Below are positions 1 to 12,200 of a stretch of DNA of 64,000 nucleotides, one piece after another. Source of the stretch: Lingula anatina (lineage: Eukaryota > Brachiopoda > Lingulata > Lingulida > Lingulidae); the NCBI RefSeq assembly GCF_001039355.2, contig NW_019773992.1, positions 260,482 to 324,481 of the forward strand, read 5' to 3'. Each line of letters starts with the position of its first letter. Within the stretch, counting starts at the first letter, position 1. Below the pieces are notes generated by a model. That model searched no databases and was not told the origin of the DNA. It worked only from the letters and a program-made list of their open reading frames with translations. The position numbers and the translations under genes were made by a program.

Positions 1-59
1 CACGTCATTCAAAGTGCCTTGTAAATTTTTATGTTGACCAGGGAATGGCTGTGACTGTG

Positions 60-300
60 ATAGGTGTGGCACCAACTGCCACATGAATTAAGTGGGCAAG
101 GCACTGGGGCAGTTTGGGTCAAATGGGTGTGTCAGAGACCAGATGGTCAGTACCATGGGTCAGATGGACATGACACAGGGTGTCACTTAGGTCAAGTGGG
201 CGTGGCACCAGGTGTCATTGGTGACATGGGTGTGGCAAAGGGTGAAGCATGTTTCCAATAGACAAGGTTCTTGGTACTCAGTTGGCTTGCTTATTCTCAA
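60..300. repeat. Degenerate GT-rich minisatellite-like stretch
   Basis: Loosely repeated phrases such as GGGTGTGGCA, GGTGTCA and GGTCA(G/A)(A/G)TGG recur every 20-40 bp. The same vocabulary (CACAGGTGGGTGTGGC) returns at 505-850, so this looks like an old, diverged tandem array. A 65-codon open frame across it has no recognisable content and I do not call it a gene. Confidence 0.5.
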
Positions 301-312
301 CTGTCAGTTTTT

Positions 313-489
313 GATGGGGCCATAGCAATAGTCCGAAGGTTCAATAGTCCGAAGGTTCATTGGTCCGAATGTTCGCTATAGAACCTTCGGACCAATGAAC
401 CCTTGATTAAAAAAAATGATGAAAAAGTTACCATTTTTCGGACCAATGAACCTTCGGACCAATGAACCTTCGGACAATCAAGACGCCCC
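313..489. repeat. Foldback element built from GGTTCATTGGTCCGAA units
   Basis: The left arm (about 328-370) holds GTCCGAAGGTTCAATAGTCC and GGTTCATTGGTCCGAA. The right arm (about 437-476) holds the reverse complement TTCGGACCAATGAACC twice in tandem, and a further copy lies at 386-401. The arms are inverted about a short A-rich spacer (402-436). This looks like a small MITE whose terminal inverted repeats are themselves arrays of a 16-bp unit. No coding capacity is present. Confidence 0.7.
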
Positions 490-660
490 CGTTCTTGATC
501 ACAGGTGGGTGTGGCCCAGGGTAGGAGGTGGATCAACTTGGCATGTTATTAACTGTCACAGATCATGGGAAGCTGCAGCCATAGTTTAGCAGGTGGGTCA
601 GGTACAGGTTATAAACTGTCAGTGACAGACCACAGGTGGGTGTGGCCCTGGGTAGCAGAT

Positions 661-849
661 GGGTCATCTGGTGTGTTATAAACTGTCAGTGATGGACCAC
701 AAGTGGGTGTGGCAATAGTAGACAAGGTCCAGGCTGTCAGTGGGAGGGAATACAGGGTCATCTGGTGTGTTATAAACTGTCAGTGATGGACCACAGGTGG
801 GTGTGGCAATAGTAGACAAGGTCCAGGCTGTCAGTGGGAGGGAATACAG
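661..849. repeat. Two tandem copies of a 94-bp unit
   Basis: Copy 1 starts at 661 with GGGTCATCTGGTGTGTTATA and copy 2 starts at 755 with the same words. The copies are nearly identical (one visible difference, CACAAGTGGG versus CACAGGTGGG). More diverged relatives of the unit occupy about 500-660. Recent local duplication is the simplest reading. Confidence 0.85.
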
Positions 850-3800
850 GTGGTATGTTATGAGATGGTCGGCTAGCTGCTACCTAAACACTGGAGGCAC
901 TGTTCAGTATCCTGAAAGTTTCCACAGACACTTCTAGTTAGTTGTACTTACTGGTTAGCGCACCATTGCTTCAATTCTTAGTAAGGATTGGGTATAGCAG
1001 AAGCAAAAAAAAAAAAAAAACTGAAACTATGCAACTTTATTGTTAGCAACTTTTTAATTCATCTGTGATAACTATGTGAGTTAAGAAAGAGAGCTTTGCA
1101 TGCAGTATAAAAATAACATCACCAAAATGTCTGTATATTTAAGGATAAAAAACAATTTAATGTTATGATTGATGTTTTGTTTAAAGAGTTGATCTGAAGC
1201 AATTACTTTCAATGTACATGCTGATGTCTGAAAAGTGTCTTTTAATGGCAAGAACAGTAGCTGACAGAAAGCAGGCCAGCGGTGTTTGAGTATGGGGACC
1301 ATTTACTGAAAGATAACGACCTCTGTTTGTTTTTATAACAACTTGAGACTTCATTTTATGTCAAACAAATGTACATCATCTTCACTGACTCCAATAGCTC
1401 TGCTGATTTGCCATGGTAAATTGTTTATACTACGGACAGTTGTCAAATTATACCTAACCCCAGCAAATACTATACACATGTCTAACTTTCTAGGTATGGT
1501 AAACAGAGGGAGTTTTTTTCTTGATAAATGTTTTTTTTGAATGTTATTAGATTGTGAGTAAAATGGGAAGATGTATTGAAACTGTTGATATAGGACCCTA
1601 TCACATGGAGACACAAGATCTGAGTAGTACAAGGTAAAAGCAGGTTATCCCATCTCCTCTATGTTTTGTGTATTTTTTCTCGCTTTGTGGGTGGTATCCG
1701 TTGGTATCTTCCTGCTCACTCAGGTATCACATGATAAAACCTGGTACCTTTTATCTCGCTTGTGTCCATTTAAGGCTCCAGCATAATTTCTTTCATATAT
1801 GCTGTATTAAACAAGGGCACAAGGGATAAGACTGATGCACAAGTTAGGATTTAGCACGACCAAACTTTTTCACAATTTTAAATTAACATCTTTTTTTCTA
1901 ATGCTGAAGAAAAGAATGACAACATTGTATATACATGTATTGCTAAGAAATTGATGAAGTATTTCTTTACCCATTGCACTTGTACTGGTAGAACTGTTGA
2001 CAAGTTTTATTGGAAACAAAGCATTAAAAATCTATAATTCTTTATTCAACAAGGCAAAAATGAATTCAAACAGTCAGAGGAATTTGATTATTTTTGTTTC
2101 TTTTTCCAGAAACTTGTTGGCCTCAGAGCTTTCTCACATTCTTCCTCGGTCATCCGCGTATCACACCCACCATACTGCCTTGTTCTCACCACAGGTGACT
2201 AATAAAAGGTTCCTAAAACCTCAGAAATGCTGCCCGCAATATCAGTGCCTGTTACATGTGTTACAGTTATATATCTAACCGTTACTCCATTTAGGAGGGT
2301 GTGACTCATTAGCACTGCTTAATTGTCTGTGACACTGTTGGTTTTGTGGTATTTTCTCATAGGAATATTTTTTTAAGTAGAGTTTGTAGATTTTCTGAAA
2401 GTTTTACTTTGGTTTTCTGGAAAATAATACTGTATTAGAGTGAGTTGGAGCATATTGCACTGTAGTGATCTTTTTCTGTCAGTAATGATTGAACCAGAGC
2501 AATTTCCAGATTATTCTTCTCAGGAACTAACTATAAGGATTGTTTTCTGATAATTTTCAATTTTCATGAAGTATGTAGAATCTAGAATGAAAAGGTATAT
2601 TAAAATAGATAGAGGAACTTCAAGACTGTCATGCATCACTTTGGATATTTTTTCAACAGACATTGTTTTTCAGCAGAAACAACCACATGGCATTCGAGCA
2701 ACAAAGAAACTCACACAAAAAGAGATTTCTCATGAAATGAACTTCTATTTTAGCTGGGACCAATTTACCATGTATTATGTTGCATACATGTACCTTGTGC
2801 ATTTTGAATCAGCACATTCCTTTTGTTATTACTGCCGCAGCAATAAGCTATCCATCAGTGCGGAAATATGTTTCTAATTATAACAGTCAGATTTATTTGT
2901 GGAGGAGGGCACTAGATCTCTTACAACATTTTTTTTTTCGAACTAGACATACATGTATTCTTTAAGTAGTGGTGAGTCACAAGATTTAGTAAGTCAGAAA
3001 AGAATTGCTGCAAGGAAACTGCAATGAAACTGTGATGCTGGTCCTTTTAACCTGAAAGTATATTGTAAGTAATGAACATATATTTGTTATACTCAGTGAC
3101 AGAAAAAAGGGTGTTATCTTTTAGCATTTGTTTTATTTGTGTTATTGAACCACAACTCGATGAATACTACAGTGGATATCTTACTATTTGGTAGATTTGA
3201 CTGCTGTGTAGAAAATGCATGTACTTCACCACGTGTGCTTAATGGTTTGACACTAACATGTACTGTAACTGAAATATTTTTTGTTAAACTGATTTTATCT
3301 ATGACATATCAAGCCTGCTGCTAAATGAATTTTCAACTTGACCTGATACAACTAGCCAGAGCTTTGATAAACATGATCATTCATATCAATTTTGCTGTCA
3401 AACAAACAATTAATGACATAAATGTTGATTGTTTGTACACAGGGTTTAATTTAAGATTATTAGTGATAATGCTTTTTGTTTTTATGTGGTGCTCACATGC
3501 ATGCTAATCAATAAATAATCCAGATGAAAAGGGAGGGAAAAAGTGGAGTTGTTGGTACATATAGTCTGTTCAAAGGGGAGGGGATACTTGTAAAACGATG
3601 AAAAACATGTATTTTTTTTTGTGCTGAAGGCATGTTTATTAAGGGGTAAAAAAACAAGTATCACATTAAGGCTTTCCAAGCAGAAAATCAGGTTAGGCCA
3701 GATCAGTGGTCAGTGAGAATACTGAGGCAAACTACAGAAATAAATCACTGGATATCGCTGTCCAAAACTCTAATTAAAACATCGCAGGGTTTCTGAAGCA

Positions 3801-4202
3801 GGATGGGCTCTAAGAGATGTGCATTGTTCCGATGTTATTTTAATATTTCTCAAATGTTTATTTTCTTTAGGAACTCAAAGAATATTATCAGTGATATTAT
3901 CATTGATTAACATACATGTAAAACCACTGAGAAGTGATATTGTAATATAATATCATTGAAAACTGTTGAGTAAACAGTAAATGTGAACCCAGATAAAGAA
4001 TAGATAATAGTCGAGAAAAAGAAAATACCAATCTTATTATATTCATGAAGACCTTCATTTAATTCAACAGTCTTATTATTTTTTCATTTGATTCATTATA
4101 TTGTTTTTTTTTTAAATTTTAGTTAAAATTAATTAATCTATTTATTGTAGAATGCTCTCTTTGATTGGTAATTCAAACCAATGAATTTTCATCTTTTTCC
4201 AG
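850..4202. other. Gene-poor stretch upstream of the glycosyltransferase
   Basis: This is AT-rich non-coding DNA with no open frame resembling a known protein. It should contain the promoter and first exon(s) of the gene at 4251, whose 5' UTR begins at a splice acceptor (4201-4202), but I cannot place the transcription start. The best candidate for an internal leader exon is at 2110-2194 (listed separately). Confidence 0.5.
2110..2194 (+). other. Candidate non-coding leader exon of the glycosyltransferase gene
   Basis: A strong pyrimidine-rich acceptor (TTTGTTTCTTTTTCCAG, ending 2109) is followed by 85 bp and a donor ACAG|GTGACT at 2195. The segment is more GC-rich than its surroundings. It could be a 5' UTR exon spliced to the acceptor at 4202. 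No protein similarity supports it, so it rests on splice-site shape alone. Confidence 0.25.
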
Positions 4203-4220
4203 ATGTCTAGTTTGCTGTGA
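4203..4220 (+). promoter_or_regulatory. Five-codon upstream ORF in the glycosyltransferase leader
   Basis: Directly after the splice acceptor, ATG TCT AGT TTG CTG TGA encodes MSSLL and stops 30 nt before the main ATG. It would be translated before reinitiation if the acceptor at 4202 is used. A repressive effect is inferred. Confidence 0.4.
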
Positions 4221-4250
4221 GTGGCTGTGGACAGTGGGATTCACCTCGCT

Positions 4251-5438
4251 ATGGCGAGATCAAAACTCCTCCTCTTCCTCACCGGCTTTTGTGTATTTCA
4301 TTTCTTTGGATACCTGTACTATACCAGCCAGGAGTATGTCCGCCATCTACAGGCATTGCATGGGAAAACAATCTACATTCAGGGCACTGATGACTTGAGA
4401 GAGGTTTTGAAGGAAGACAGTGGCTTGGAGGCCATAGCAAGACATTCTGGGTCATCCGTAAACTTGACAAAACTGCTTACTCATTCGGGCTCCAAAAGTA
4501 GTAATTTTAGAGAAAAGGACAGCAAAGGGGAGAAAAATTCTAATGGAATATTAAGAAATGTTGGTTCCAGCCGAACAAGAAAGTTATCCAGTGTTATTGA
4601 ATCCCAGCAAGAAGTGGTAAATCCTCACGATTTCCCCTACCTGATCAATGAGGAATATGTTTGCCAAAAGGACGGAAAGAAAGAGGAAGTTTTCTTGATG
4701 GTTGTAGTCTTATCCTCTGTGCACAGGTACAGGCAACGACAAGCAATTCGGCAAACATGGGGAACTGCAATCAATCAACCTGAATTAAAAACTAAAGTTG
4801 TATTCATGCTTGGGAGAACCAATGAGTCCTTTCATGAGTATCAAGTCAGAAAAGAGAGTGAACAGCATCATGATATTATACAAGAGGACTTTATTGACAC
4901 CTACAGAAATTTATCTATTAAAACTACAGCAGTGCTAAAGTGGTATACAACATATTGCAACCATGCTAAATATCTACTCAAAACTGACGAAGACATGTTC
5001 GTCCACATTCCAAACTTGATAAAAAGCTTGAAAGATTCTGGTCCCAAATTTCACAAGTTCATCATGGGTTCTGTGATCAAAGGTGCAATGCCTTACAGGC
5101 AAAATTTCTCAAAATGGTATGTTTCAAAGGAGGAGTATAGTGACTCAGTTTACCCAACATACATCTCAGGAACAGCGTATGTTATTTCACAGGATCTCGT
5201 AAGTGATCTATATCAGGCAACACTAGTGACACCTATGTTTTGGTTGGAAGATGTGTACATCACTGGGATATGTGCCGCTAAGGTGGACGCCTCACACGTG
5301 CATCATTTAGGTTTTCAATATTTTCGACGGAATGAACCTCCTTGTAACTTTGCCAATTTTATCACAGGTCATCGAATTGGTCAGCAGGAAATGAGAAGGA
5401 TATGGAAGGCTTTGGATGGGCCAAGGTGGTCTTGTTAA
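4251..5438 (+). CDS. Beta-1,3-galactosyltransferase-like protein (glycosyltransferase family 31)
   Basis: Single-exon gene for a 395-aa type II Golgi membrane glycosyltransferase, which would transfer galactose or GlcNAc from a UDP-sugar in beta-1,3 linkage to glycoprotein or glycolipid acceptors. The start is ATG at 4251 (purine at -3, G at +4); the frame is closed by TGA at 4218-4220. Residues 6-24 form a signal-anchor. Residues 25-145 are a stem rich in S, K and E with potential N-glycosylation sites. The catalytic domain shows RQAIRQTWG (about 163-171), FMLGRT, the metal-binding DxD as KTDEDMFV (D246-D248), YISGTAYV and EDVYITG (333-339), all classical family-31 motifs. Length and motif order match B3GALT1/2/5-type enzymes; B3GNT specificity cannot be excluded. 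A 3' splice site at 4201-4202 shows that the 5' UTR is spliced. Confidence 0.93.
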   Translation: MARSKLLLFLTGFCVFHFFGYLYYTSQEYVRHLQALHGKTIYIQGTDDLREVLKEDSGLEAIARHSGSSVNLTKLLTHSGSKSSNFREKDSKGEKNSNGILRNVGSSRTRKLSSVIESQQEVVNPHDFPYLINEEYVCQKDGKKEEVFLMVVVLSSVHRYRQRQAIRQTWGTAINQPELKTKVVFMLGRTNESFHEYQVRKESEQHHDIIQEDFIDTYRNLSIKTTAVLKWYTTYCNHAKYLLKTDEDMFVHIPNLIKSLKDSGPKFHKFIMGSVIKGAMPYRQNFSKWYVSKEEYSDSVYPTYISGTAYVISQDLVSDLYQATLVTPMFWLEDVYITGICAAKVDASHVHHLGFQYFRRNEPPCNFANFITGHRIGQQEMRRIWKALDGPRWSC

Positions 5439-5580
5439 TGTCCTCTAGCTATGTTAAGTATAAAATTGGTGCTGTAGCAACTTTAAATATATTATAATAT
5501 CAAGGCAGCTCTATCAATAGGTCATTGCTGTATAGTTTGTTTGACTGAACCACTGATTTATTGCAATATAAATCTGTGCT

Positions 5581-5586
5581 AATAAA
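5581..5586 (+). terminator. Possible polyadenylation signal AATAAA
   Basis: Canonical AATAAA 143 bp after the stop codon of the family-31 glycosyltransferase. Other AATAAA-like hexamers lie further downstream (for example near 6440), so longer 3' UTRs are possible. Confidence 0.4.
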
Positions 5587-7139
5587 CCATTTTAGTTTTT
5601 AGTGAGGATGACAATTATTGCATTCAATTTTAAAAAATGTGGGTACATGTAAATCCATCATTGAAAACAATAATAATAGGTTGTTAATGACCAATACTGG
5701 ATTGCCTTGTTAGGTTATGCATCAGTTTAATCAGTGCCAAAAAAACTGACATATTTTGAGACTTTGTTTCATACGAGTCTTTTAAGCATCAAATGTACAT
5801 TTGTAATAATATCTTAGCATAATTCTCATTTTCACAAACTGCAGATTAACAATTTCAGTCAACAAAGCCCATTATTATAGGTAATGCTTTTCTGCAGTGT
5901 ACTGTTGAGTGCCAAATGATATTGAACGCCTTTGACATATTTTTATTATTATTACTACTACTACTACTGCCTTTCATTTGATGGATATATGTAAGTCAAT
6001 TTTTTTGTAGAAAAATTATGTTAATTTTTTGTTATTGTCAATTATTCTCATCAAGAATATAAAACCTGTGTTAAAATTTCTACTGTGCCAAAATCATTTT
6101 ACTTTTTACCACAAACATTGCAATATTAAGCTTTTTGTGATGTTAACATTAATTTTGCTGATTAAATTGAATGGAGTGGGCTGTATTGTAATTGACAGTA
6201 CATATTTTTGTGAACAACATACCCTTAATGTGCATTTTTGTACATTTATAATTAAATATCATTCTGTACATTTGCATTTATTTCCTTTCGAATAGCAGAA
6301 GCATTTACATTGTGACAAACGGTAGATATGCAGGTACATTATAGCCGTATATATAATTCTTTGGCCTGTGAACGTATTGCATTTCATTTAACAAACAAAA
6401 TTTAGCTTTCAAAAAAACATAGGTACAGAATACTTGACATAATAAAATTTATGTTAAATATGCTGGCAATTGTTTGCCTAACGCTGTGATATTGTGAATA
6501 TGTCAGATATATAGTGCATCAGTTATGTGTGCATAACATGTATTGTCCATTAGTTTTTTCAGCTATCTACCTTATTAAAAAACTCCTCCATCTGTTAACC
6601 CATGGTACATGTAGTGTTTAGTTTAGTACAGTAGGCTAAGAGACACAATTATCTGTTATGTAGCATTTGGTCTTTCTGATTTCTGTAATATTTTAATATT
6701 AAAATACCAGTTAAACAAGATGAAATTAAGTTTATATAATTTTCATTTGAAAATGTCTATTGAATTAGTGTTAGATTATCAGATATGGTGGGGTATGTTG
6801 AATATGTTTTTACTTACTTAATTGAGATAAAATGTGTACTCTACAGCCAGATTCTCTGGTTAAATGCTCATTTCTGCAGTCTTTCAATTTTTCTGCCTCA
6901 GTTCCTATTGTGTAGCAGTTAAACCTTACCCAGTTTTTAAATTGATTATTTTCATATTAACATTCATAAATTGTTTCATTTGAACATTTGTCTTTTCATT
7001 TATTTTAAATTAAATAATTGTTTAATGCATTTCATGTACTCAGTAAAGATTCTTAGTTAGTTAGTTTGAAGAAAACCCAAAGCCACAGACTCTTGGTAAT
7101 TTTGCGCACCCGGGTTTTCAATTGTGTAATGCCAAAGAC
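5587..7139. other. AT-rich intergenic or 3' UTR sequence
   Basis: No exon, RNA gene or repeat family was recognised, apart from a short run of ACT/ATT triplets at about 5945-5970. It may be partly a long 3' UTR of the glycosyltransferase gene. Confidence 0.5.
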
Positions 7140-7356
7140 TTAGGCTCTATTCCCATAGATTTTAGATCGATCTATCCCCGCGGGGAGTCTCACTAGATTA
7201 CTTTCAGATAATCCGACTTAAATGTCCGTCCCGCCTACTACAAGCTCTAAGGGGGTAATTAACTTTCGTGTCCGCCCGGCTGACAGCTATTTAGCGTGAA
7301 CCCCCAGGGAGTTAGGTCGATCTAAAGTAGGTCCATCTAATCTATGGAAATGGGGT
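7140..7356. repeat. Foldback element, GGGAATG family, copy 1
   Basis: An imperfect palindrome of about 215 bp. The left half reads TTAGATCGATCTATCCC, then GGGGAGTCTCACTAGATTAC, then GGGGGTAATTAAC near the centre. The right half carries the matching inverted words GCGTGAACCCCCAGGGAGTT and GTCGATCTAAA. The same element recurs at 15141-15363 and, in the opposite orientation, at 19399-19613. It is non-coding and probably a MITE. Confidence 0.8.
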
Positions 7357-7465
7357 GTTAGATGAAAAGTGATGTGAAAAGAAGTCCTGGTCAGAAGTGC
7401 ACTCTTGAGGTCAGCCTCACAAATATCAGCAAAATACATCTGGAAAAACTACGTAGGCGGGTGAT

Positions 7466-7632
7466 CAGGGGCGGATTTAGGCCGTCTTCTGGGTCTTCCA
7501 GGAGACGGTCAGATTTTCAAGTTTACATTGATGGTATCTATTTTTTTCTGTTGGAAGATGGTCAAAATTGGAGGATGAATCAACAAAGATAATTTGGAAG
7601 ACTGTCAGTAAATAGCTCTGGATCCGCTCCTG
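7466..7632 (+). mobile_element. 167-bp MITE with CAGGGGCGGAT ends, copy 1
   Basis: It begins CAGGGGCGGATTTAGG and ends CTCTGGATCCGCTCCTG, so the termini are inverted repeats. The interior has GACGGTCAGATTTTCAAG and GGAGGATGAATCAACAAA. Two further copies lie at 31190-31358 and 50006-50173. The flanking 6-mers GGTGAT and GGTCAT may be a decayed target duplication. The termini resemble hAT-superfamily ends; no transposase is encoded. Confidence 0.85.
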
Positions 7633-8377
7633 GGTCATGTACCCTGTCTGCCAAGATATAACCAAGGCCACGTTTTTATTCCATAACAAGTATTTTGACT
7701 AGTCTATCAGACATAAAACCCAACTCCCACTGGCAATGTGCTTTCTTATTTTAAAAGGAGGGGTTCATTATGAACATTTTTATTGGGATCAAACTATTCA
7801 TCAAGTACATGTGGTCCACCTAGTTAACAGACAGTTTTACCCATATGCCACCTCAGTAATATGTCCAAAATTTTCAAAAAATAGAAAAAAAATCCTTTGC
7901 ACTGGAAGAAAGAATTTTACCTCTGCTCAAGTTTTTGGCATATTTTGCCTTTAATTGAAAATTCCTGGGCTTTTTTTTTACCCAGTTTGATTGATGTGTT
8001 TTAGTCCGCTAAGTTTCTGGATGTGTTTCTGTGATTGGCATGGTTCACACTTAAAACTGAGATGAAAGAAGGTGAGAGAGAAACTCATGTAACTTAACCC
8101 CCAGGGCACCGTTTGTTCATCATAAATAACCTTTAGACCCAACAGTATGGGTGTACTGTTATCAACATTTTTACTTGGTTCAGTAAATATTTTACTGTGT
8201 TGATTGTAGAACCTTTTTTGGTTGAATGGTTGAGTGAATTGAAGAAAGGAAAAAAGAACAAACTGTGGTTTTAATTAATAGGAACATTTTTCAGCTATGG
8301 TTAAATTTTACACACTGCACTTCACTGAGAAGAATTAAAACTGACTCAATACCCAGAAATATTTTGTAACTGTACAT

Positions 8378-8383
8378 TTTATT
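8378..8383 (-). terminator. Possible DARS1 polyadenylation signal
   Basis: TTTATT on the + strand is AATAAA on the - strand, about 820 bp past the DARS1 stop codon. No earlier canonical hexamer was obvious, so the DARS1 3' UTR may extend to here. Confidence 0.35.
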
Positions 8384-9204
8384 TTCAACAGAAAATGAAA
8401 ACAATTTCAGTAGTTACAAATAAATTTCCCTGGAATTAATACACAAATTTAAGCAGGGTTCACATTTAGAAAGATTGTGGGTTTAGTCAAATGCTGGAAA
8501 CTGAATAGCTGACTAAGTAAATAACTTTTGTGATATATGTCTAATAGCAAAGCTTGGTCCACAATAACTGTAGATGACATACCTACACAGGTTACTGTCA
8601 CTCACCACTGTCATCAGATATCAGAGTAAACAAATTAGTGATTAATCTTGGAAAAGGGCTGCATTTTGAGACTGCAAAAATTGAGGTAAGCAGCCCTTGA
8701 GATTTTCTGTGAAAGTCAGTTTAGGCTCTTGGCAGTTTAAACCAAGACCAATTTTTGACATAACTTATCCTGGGACACAAGGTCCCAGACACTCCAAATT
8801 GCACCATCACATATAATTCACCAAGTAGTTAAATCCAGTTTTAATCACAATAAATATTGCTTGGCAAACACTGCAAAAATAAAAAATATCATTAAGGGTG
8901 CCTTTGTTGTACAAAACAATTCATATAAAATCCTCTCTAGATATCAAATTAGAGATGTTGCACAATTCTGTTGATGTTAAACATCTTTAGTGACTTTTTG
9001 GCATTGTTTGCCCATGTAGAGCACATAGTTAACGACAATATCTTAAATAAGTCTAGTGCTGAGTTATGGCCGCATATTCTGAATAATGTTATATTACAAG
9101 TGTTCACATTTAACAACGATATGCCGATGGACAAATATCCATCCTTAACAAGTACAGCATAGTACAGTGATGTATGGAACACTTGGCAACCTTTCTGTAT
9201 GACA

Positions 9205-12200
9205 TTATGGTGTGATGCGCTTTGGATCACGGGGGAACATGGACGTCTTCCTCACATTGTCCAAACCTAGGTACAACATGGTCACACGCTCCATACCTAA
9301 AAAATAAAACAATGAGAAAAGTAGGTCAAGGTCAATAATGGCCAGGGTCAAGGACACTTGAATCTAGCCAAATCCTTTTGAAAAAGCTACTGTTACTTAT
9401 TATTTGTGTTAATGTGAACTCAAAATGTAAATGTTTACATGGTCCAAGGCTACTTTTAGTGACGTTTTAAGTAAAACCACTTAAAAAAATTACCAGGCCA
9501 GGAAAAAGACATCTTTTAATAGTCTCTACGCCTCTCACACGCCTCCCCACACGTCATCCCTGCGGGGGGACAGTCATTAAATCTNNNNNNNNNNNNNNNN
9601 NNNNNNNNNNNNNNNNNNNNNNNNNNNNNNNNNNNNNNNNNNNNNNNNNNNNNNNNNNNNNNNNNNNNNNNNNNNNNNNNNNNNNNNNNNNNNNNNNNNN
9701 NNNNNNNNNNNNNNNNNNNNNNNNNNNNNNNNNNNNNNNNNNNNNNNNNNNNNNNNNNNNNNNNNNNNNNNNNNNNNNNNNNNNNNNNNNNNNNNNNNNN
9801 NNNNNNNNNNNNNNNNNNNNNNNNNNNNNNNNNNNNNNNNNNNNNNNNNNNNNNNNNNNNNNNNNNNNNNNNNNNNNNNNNNNNNNNNNNNNNNNNNNNN
9901 NNNNNNNNNNNNNNNNNNNNNNNNNNNNNNNNNNNNTTCCCAGCCCAGAAAAAGGCCATCTTTAAATAGTCTCTACCCCTCCCACACGCCCCCCCACACG
10001 TCATCCCTGCGGGGGGACAGTCATAAAATCTCGGCTCCATGGGGACGACACATGGGGAGGCGTGTGAGAGGCGGAGAGACTATTAAAAGATTAGGCGGTT
10101 TTTTCTTTCATGTACGTCCGCCATATTTAGTCCCCAGGATTTGTAAAGCCTGGCTCAACTCGTTGTGAATGCGATCTAACAGATCTGTGGATCAAATATG
10201 GCTGACCCCCTTACATGCGTGTTGCATAATCCCAGCAGGGAATCTACTCACAAAGCGGTGAGCTTTTTAGTCAGTCGCCATATTTGATCCGCATATCTGT
10301 TAGTTCACTGTTCTGAATGTGCTCAAAGAGTGCTTCCAAGCCACCTTTTATGCCATCACCACAGTAAATCTTGTTTCCATCTCTTACCTATTCCTCCTCC
10401 AGCGTGAGGTGGGCACCCATAGCGGAAAGAGTCAATGTAAGCACGAATTTTCTCCAAGTCTGAAACAGAAAAAACATACCAATCATATTTTATTAGTTCA
10501 GATAAATTCATTAGTATTGATAATCCAAGAAAGACAATTTTTAATTAGTTTTGTTTAATTATAAAAAAGAAATCATGGCAGATATCTTGAAGTGACTTGA
10601 GTGAAAAACATTTTAGGTAATTCACTTGTTCCATATACTTTTCACTGAAAAAAAGAGTAACAACTAAGTGGCATGTGTCTGTTAGAGAAAAGTGTCCAGA
10701 AAACACATTACCAGACATAACAACTCTGGCTGTGAAAACAAGTGAAATGTGAAAACTGAATTTAAATCCACAACAATCTTTGATTTGCCCAAATGTTGAG
10801 CATCAACAAACTTTTTTCTGATCACAGTATCAGTATTTTGCAGTACTCAATAGATGAAAACCTATTTAATAGCATCTCAGGAGAAAGAGGACCCCAAAAA
10901 CGGTGATCTCTTTAAAACTCCTTTCAAATGAACTTATTATTTTCAAATACACACTACCACCAGATGAGATCACAAACTGCATATGTTATATCACATCATG
11001 ATCACCCACATGTCATGTGGTGAAATTTTTTCATCAAAGGAAACGTCTGTCACAAATTGCCTGTGACATAACAATCTGCCCAGGACTAAATCCCCATGCA
11101 TTCTATTTCCTCTTTCACCGAGACAATAGTAAACCTGAGTAAACAGCTGCAGCGAAGTCACCCACAATTTGTCTCCACATCATGAAAACAATGGGACCGG
11201 GTATTGAATGTCCTCCTGTTTAACAGAAGTTTTCATCTCCCTCTGCCTCCATACTGTGCGTGTGTCTGTCCTGATCAAAGTGCACTAATGAACACTAATG
11301 TTAACACTAATGGCAACACAGATCAGAGAGCGGCCTGGCAATCCCCACTAGAACCAGATTATATAGCGTCTCCTTCAACATGAGACAGACTTTCAAATAT
11401 CTGTTATTGGTAAAAGTTGACACAGATCGAACAGCTCTAAACTGCCCTTTTAGCTCTACACTAGAAACCATTCACTAAGACCCCATTCCCATACCTAGAT
11501 CGATCTAGCAGGATCGACCCATTTCTGAGGGGATTCTCCCAAATTGCACTCAGCTTAAGCGGCTTAGATGTCTGGCATGCCTACTGAAGCTGCTTAACTA
11601 AAGTAAATTACCCCCTAACAGCTTTAATAGGCGTGCAAGACATCAGAGCCGCTTAAATGGTACACAATTTATCGAGAAACCTCTGGGAGATGGGTTGATC
11701 CTGCCAGATCGAACTAGGTTTGGGAATGGGGTCTAAGGCTTCCCCCCCTCCCCCGCCAAAGTGTTTGCACTGAGAGAGAGAGATTGTTTATATTACTTAT
11801 TGGCTACACCAAATGAAAGAGACAAAATATGCAACTGCCAAGTTGAATAGGCAAATCACAATATGCACCACATCATTTTAGAACTAACACAATGACTTTC
11901 AGTTCCCCTTACATAGGTGATCCCCTCCCCCTCCCCCCACCCCTACCTTTTCTTCCCACCACGTCTTGTCCCTGCAGGACCAGGAATGAGAGCTCCATGT
12001 TTACAGAGGTGTCTCTCCAGATAACCCACCATACTGTGCACATTAAGGAAAATTAGCCCAATCTGTTCCTTCAATTGGATGAATTAAACCAACAACTTGG
12101 TGGTCCTAATTCTACCTCCAGAGCCTGCTCCCGGGTATAAGCCAGTCTGTCTTTTTAATTCCTAATGTCAGTTCCAGTGATATTCCCAAAACAGCCCCTC

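Noticed and set aside
4221-4250. Ten extra N-terminal codons on the glycosyltransferase
   Set aside because: The frame begins with GTG, not ATG, directly after a TGA; the first ATG, with good context and followed by the signal anchor, is at 4251.
9516-10040. 174-codon frame spanning the N run
   Set aside because: Most of it is unknown sequence and the ends are the two repeat copies translated; not a gene.
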